From Chenopodium formosanum (Eukaryota > Streptophyta > Magnoliopsida > Caryophyllales > Amaranthaceae): a stretch of DNA of 64,000 bases. Below are positions 63,925 through 64,000 of the stretch, one piece after another. The position numbers were made by a program, and so were the translations under genes. Under the pieces are notes generated by a model. The model made no database searches. It was not told the origin of the DNA and saw nothing but the letters and a program-made list of their open reading frames with translations. The stretch's first letter is position 1. Each line of letters opens with the position of its first letter. The DNA is taken from contig CM044858.1 of assembly GCA_024500155.1 (NCBI GenBank), positions 4,836,001 to 4,900,000 of the forward strand. The letters are read 5' to 3'.

Positions 63925-64000
63925 CTGCAACAAATGTGAACTGAACAGTGAGGTACCATCTCATCAAGGGCTGTTGTTACTAAAAATGCCAGAGAAAGAA

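Overview
The window is plant nuclear DNA. It is AT-rich, its genes are split by GT-AG introns, and it holds many small class II elements (MITEs) and long A/T homopolymers. One protein, the sucrose transporter at 25654-29976, closely resembles from memory the phloem loader SUT1 of spinach and beet, down to its GGSMGGH C-terminus. This points to Caryophyllales, probably Amaranthaceae. Substitutions relative to the spinach protein as I remember it argue against spinach itself; I cannot name the species.

All six genes lie on the minus strand. (1) 3867-12963: a 14-exon alpha/beta hydrolase of the plant EMB8-like family, 577 aa. Its introns carry a hAT-type MITE, a ~325 bp tandem repeat and a 105 bp tandem duplication. 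(2) 14310-16662, (3) 19798-23933 and (4) 25654-29976: three sucrose/H+ symporters (SUT/SUC family, major facilitator superfamily) in tandem, of 489, 486 and 524 aa. They have 6, 5 and 3 exons at shared intron positions. Copy 4 is the SUT1-type loader. Copies 2 and 3 are diverged paralogues with substitutions in a charged helix that is important for transport. (5) 49771-59265: a 12-exon DUF3475/DUF668 protein like PSK SIMULATOR 1 (PSI1), 657 aa, with an N-myristoylation start. (6) 62907-63924: the last three exons of a plant tyrosine phosphatase (PTP1 type), running off the right edge.

Between copy 4 and the PSI1-like gene is about 20 kb (29977-49770) in which I find no convincing gene. It holds at least five members of a Tourist-like MITE family with an interior of degenerate GAACT pentamers, two Stowaway elements, a tRNA-derived SINE remnant, long AAT and TA microsatellites, and two tiny retro-insertions. 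Five such insertions occur in the window. Each is about 6 nt plus a poly(A) tract between 16-17 bp target-site duplications (TSDs).

The sucrose transporters would load sucrose into phloem or move it between compartments. The hydrolase, the PSI-like growth regulator and the phosphatase are neighbours with no evident pathway link. Items most worth a second look: the altered TM8 charges in copies 2 and 3, a perfect 20-bp hairpin inside the 5' coding region of the SUT1 copy, and the family of poly(A)-only insertions.
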